6,475 nucleotides of DNA, from positions 1 through 6,475 of the forward strand of contig CANQSE010000116.1 in assembly GCA_947626405.1 (NCBI GenBank). Reading direction: 5' to 3'. Numbering within the stretch: the stretch's first letter is position 1; every line of letters begins with the position of its first letter. This DNA is from an uncultured Acetatifactor sp. Lineage in GTDB: Bacteria; Bacillota; Clostridia; Lachnospirales; Lachnospiraceae. The notes beneath the pieces were generated by a model. It had not been told where the DNA came from. It saw nothing but the letters and a program-made list of their open reading frames with translations, and did no database searches. The translations under genes and the position numbers were made by a program. This document shows positions 6,047 through 6,475 of the stretch, piece by piece.

Positions 6047-6075
6047 TAGACTTTACACCCTGAATATGGTATACT
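6047..6075 (+). promoter_or_regulatory. Predicted extended -10 promoter of the coiled-coil gene
   Basis: TATACT (6070-6075, 5 of 6) is preceded by TGG, an extended -10 motif. TAGACT (6047-6052, 4 of 6 to TTGACA) lies 17 bp upstream. The start would be near 6082, giving a leader of about 35 bases. The two perfect TTGACA hexamers further upstream are too far away for this -10. Confidence 0.55.
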
Positions 6076-6083
6076 TACAGTAA

Positions 6084-6103
6084 TTTCGCATCAACCAGCG
6101 AAA
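6084..6103 (+). promoter_or_regulatory. 5'-leader hairpin abutting the ribosome binding site
   Basis: TTTCGC (6084-6089) and GCGAAA (6098-6103) are a perfect 6-bp inverted repeat with an 8-base loop. The stem runs directly into GGAG (6104-6107), the ribosome binding site 9 bases before ATG 6117. It starts almost at the predicted transcript end, so it may stabilise the mRNA or tune translation. Confidence 0.45.
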
Positions 6104-6116
6104 GGAGCGTGAAATC

Positions 6117-6475
6117 ATGGCATTAACAAGTAAAGACTTATCGGCAATTGCTGATTTACTGCAGCCGTTGAGGGATGACGTGCAAGAATTAAAAGTCGAA
6201 GTTAAAGAGCTTAAAGAAGATGTTCAAGTTCTTAAAGAAGACGTTCAGACACTTAAGGTCGAAGTAAAAGAACTTAAAGAAGACGTTCAAATACTTAAAG
6301 TCGAAGTTAAAGAGCTTAAAGAAGACGTTCAAATACTTAAAGTCGAAGTTAAAGAGCTTAAAGAAGATGTCGAAATACTTAAGGTCGATGTTAAAGAGCT
6401 TAAAGAAGACGTCGCAATACTTAAGGTCGATGTTCAAGGGCTTAAAGATGACGTCGCAATACTTAAGGTCGATGT
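6117..6475 (+). CDS. Heptad-repeat coiled-coil protein, 3' end beyond the window
   Basis: Opens at ATG 6117 (AAGGAG 9 bases upstream, promoter at 6047-6075) and stays open to the edge: 119 codons plus two bases. The first 21 residues (MALTSKDLSAIADLLQPLRD and one Asp) form a short non-repetitive head with no signal peptide. From residue 22 the chain is a regular heptad array of units like VQILKVEVKELKED. Val occupies the a positions and Leu the d positions, with Asp/Glu at g and Lys at e, the pattern of a parallel two-stranded coiled coil. One lone heptad (36-42, VQVLKED) interrupts the 14-residue rhythm. Short Clostridia proteins with a similar head and LK-D-V repeats are common and uncharacterised, so I assign no function. 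Lower GC than the other genes. A long open frame on the opposite strand (6189-6437) is an antisense shadow of the repeats. Confidence 0.8.
   Translation, partial: MALTSKDLSAIADLLQPLRDDVQELKVEVKELKEDVQVLKEDVQTLKVEVKELKEDVQILKVEVKELKEDVQILKVEVKELKEDVEILKVDVKELKEDVAILKVDVQGLKDDVAILKVD
6180..6475 (+). repeat. 42-bp tandem repeats inside the coiled-coil gene
   Basis: Units of 42 bp (14 residues) start at 6180, 6243, 6285, 6327, 6369, 6411 and 6453 (partial), with one 21-bp half unit at 6222-6242. The units at 6285-6326 and 6327-6368 differ only in the last base (GAC versus GAT), pointing to recent duplication. The repeat continues past the window end, so its full number is unknown. Confidence 0.85.

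Larger units (their letters stand above)
5697..6116. other. 420-bp AT-rich intergenic region rich in promoter-like repeats
   Basis: No convincing gene on either strand. The stretch is far more AT-rich than the flanking metF gene. It contains four perfect TTGACA hexamers (5756, 5768, 5991, 6035), all on the plus strand. It also has direct repeats of 12, 12 and 11 bp (5755-5778, 5816-5839, 5871-5892) and a duplicated block 44 bp apart (5971-5999 and 6015-6043). It ends with the promoter and leader of the coiled-coil gene. An unannotated small RNA starting near 5803 is possible but unproven. Confidence 0.6.

Noticed and set aside
6189..6437. 82-codon minus-strand frame rich in Phe, Asn and Asp
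   Set aside because: Complement of the 42-bp coiled-coil repeats. Its repetitiveness is inherited from the plus-strand gene, which has a promoter and ribosome binding site.
6180..6475. Regular repeats that might be taken for a CRISPR array
   Set aside because: The units are contiguous, without unique spacers, in frame, and encode heptads.

Overview
The window looks like a chromosomal segment of an anaerobic Firmicute, most likely class Clostridia and possibly Lachnospiraceae. This is inferred from protein resemblance (a clostridial-type iron alcohol dehydrogenase, a short stand-alone MetF, a LysGlu-rich coiled-coil protein) and from AGGAG-type ribosome binding sites. No rRNA, tRNA, CRISPR array or transposase gene was seen.

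Layout. (1) About 28-2537, plus strand: an iron-dependent alcohol dehydrogenase fused to a class-3-type aldehyde dehydrogenase, the reverse domain order of AdhE. Its extreme N-terminus is not in the same frame as the rest. The missing segment appears to be encoded one frame away, with the junction on an A AAA AAG run. (2) 4738-2544, minus strand: a MoxR-type AAA+ ATPase followed by a CoxE-like von Willebrand A protein, a classic two-gene chaperone/maturation module. It converges on the dehydrogenase gene with only 6 bp between stop codons. (3) 4826-5686, plus strand: metF (5,10-methylenetetrahydrofolate reductase), divergent from the MoxR gene. (4) 5697-6116: an AT-rich stretch with no convincing gene, but with four perfect TTGACA hexamers, short direct repeats and a duplicated promoter-like block. 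(5) 6117 to the right edge, plus strand: the start of a repetitive gene encoding an almost ideal parallel coiled coil, built from 42-bp (14-residue) repeats and cut off by the window end.

How the genes fit together. The fusion enzyme could pass an aldehyde between an alcohol/aldehyde step and an aldehyde/acid step, with NAD(P)(H) used at both. MetF supplies methyl-THF for methionine synthesis or one-carbon metabolism. MoxR and the VWA protein probably act as a complex on an unknown client. No sequence evidence links these units functionally. The coiled-coil gene and the AT-rich region before it differ in composition from the rest and could be a separately acquired block.

The points most worth a second look are the possible dnaX-like -1 frameshift site at the start of the dehydrogenase, the reversed ADH-ALDH fusion, the tandem promoter-like repeats, and the tandemly amplified coiled coil.
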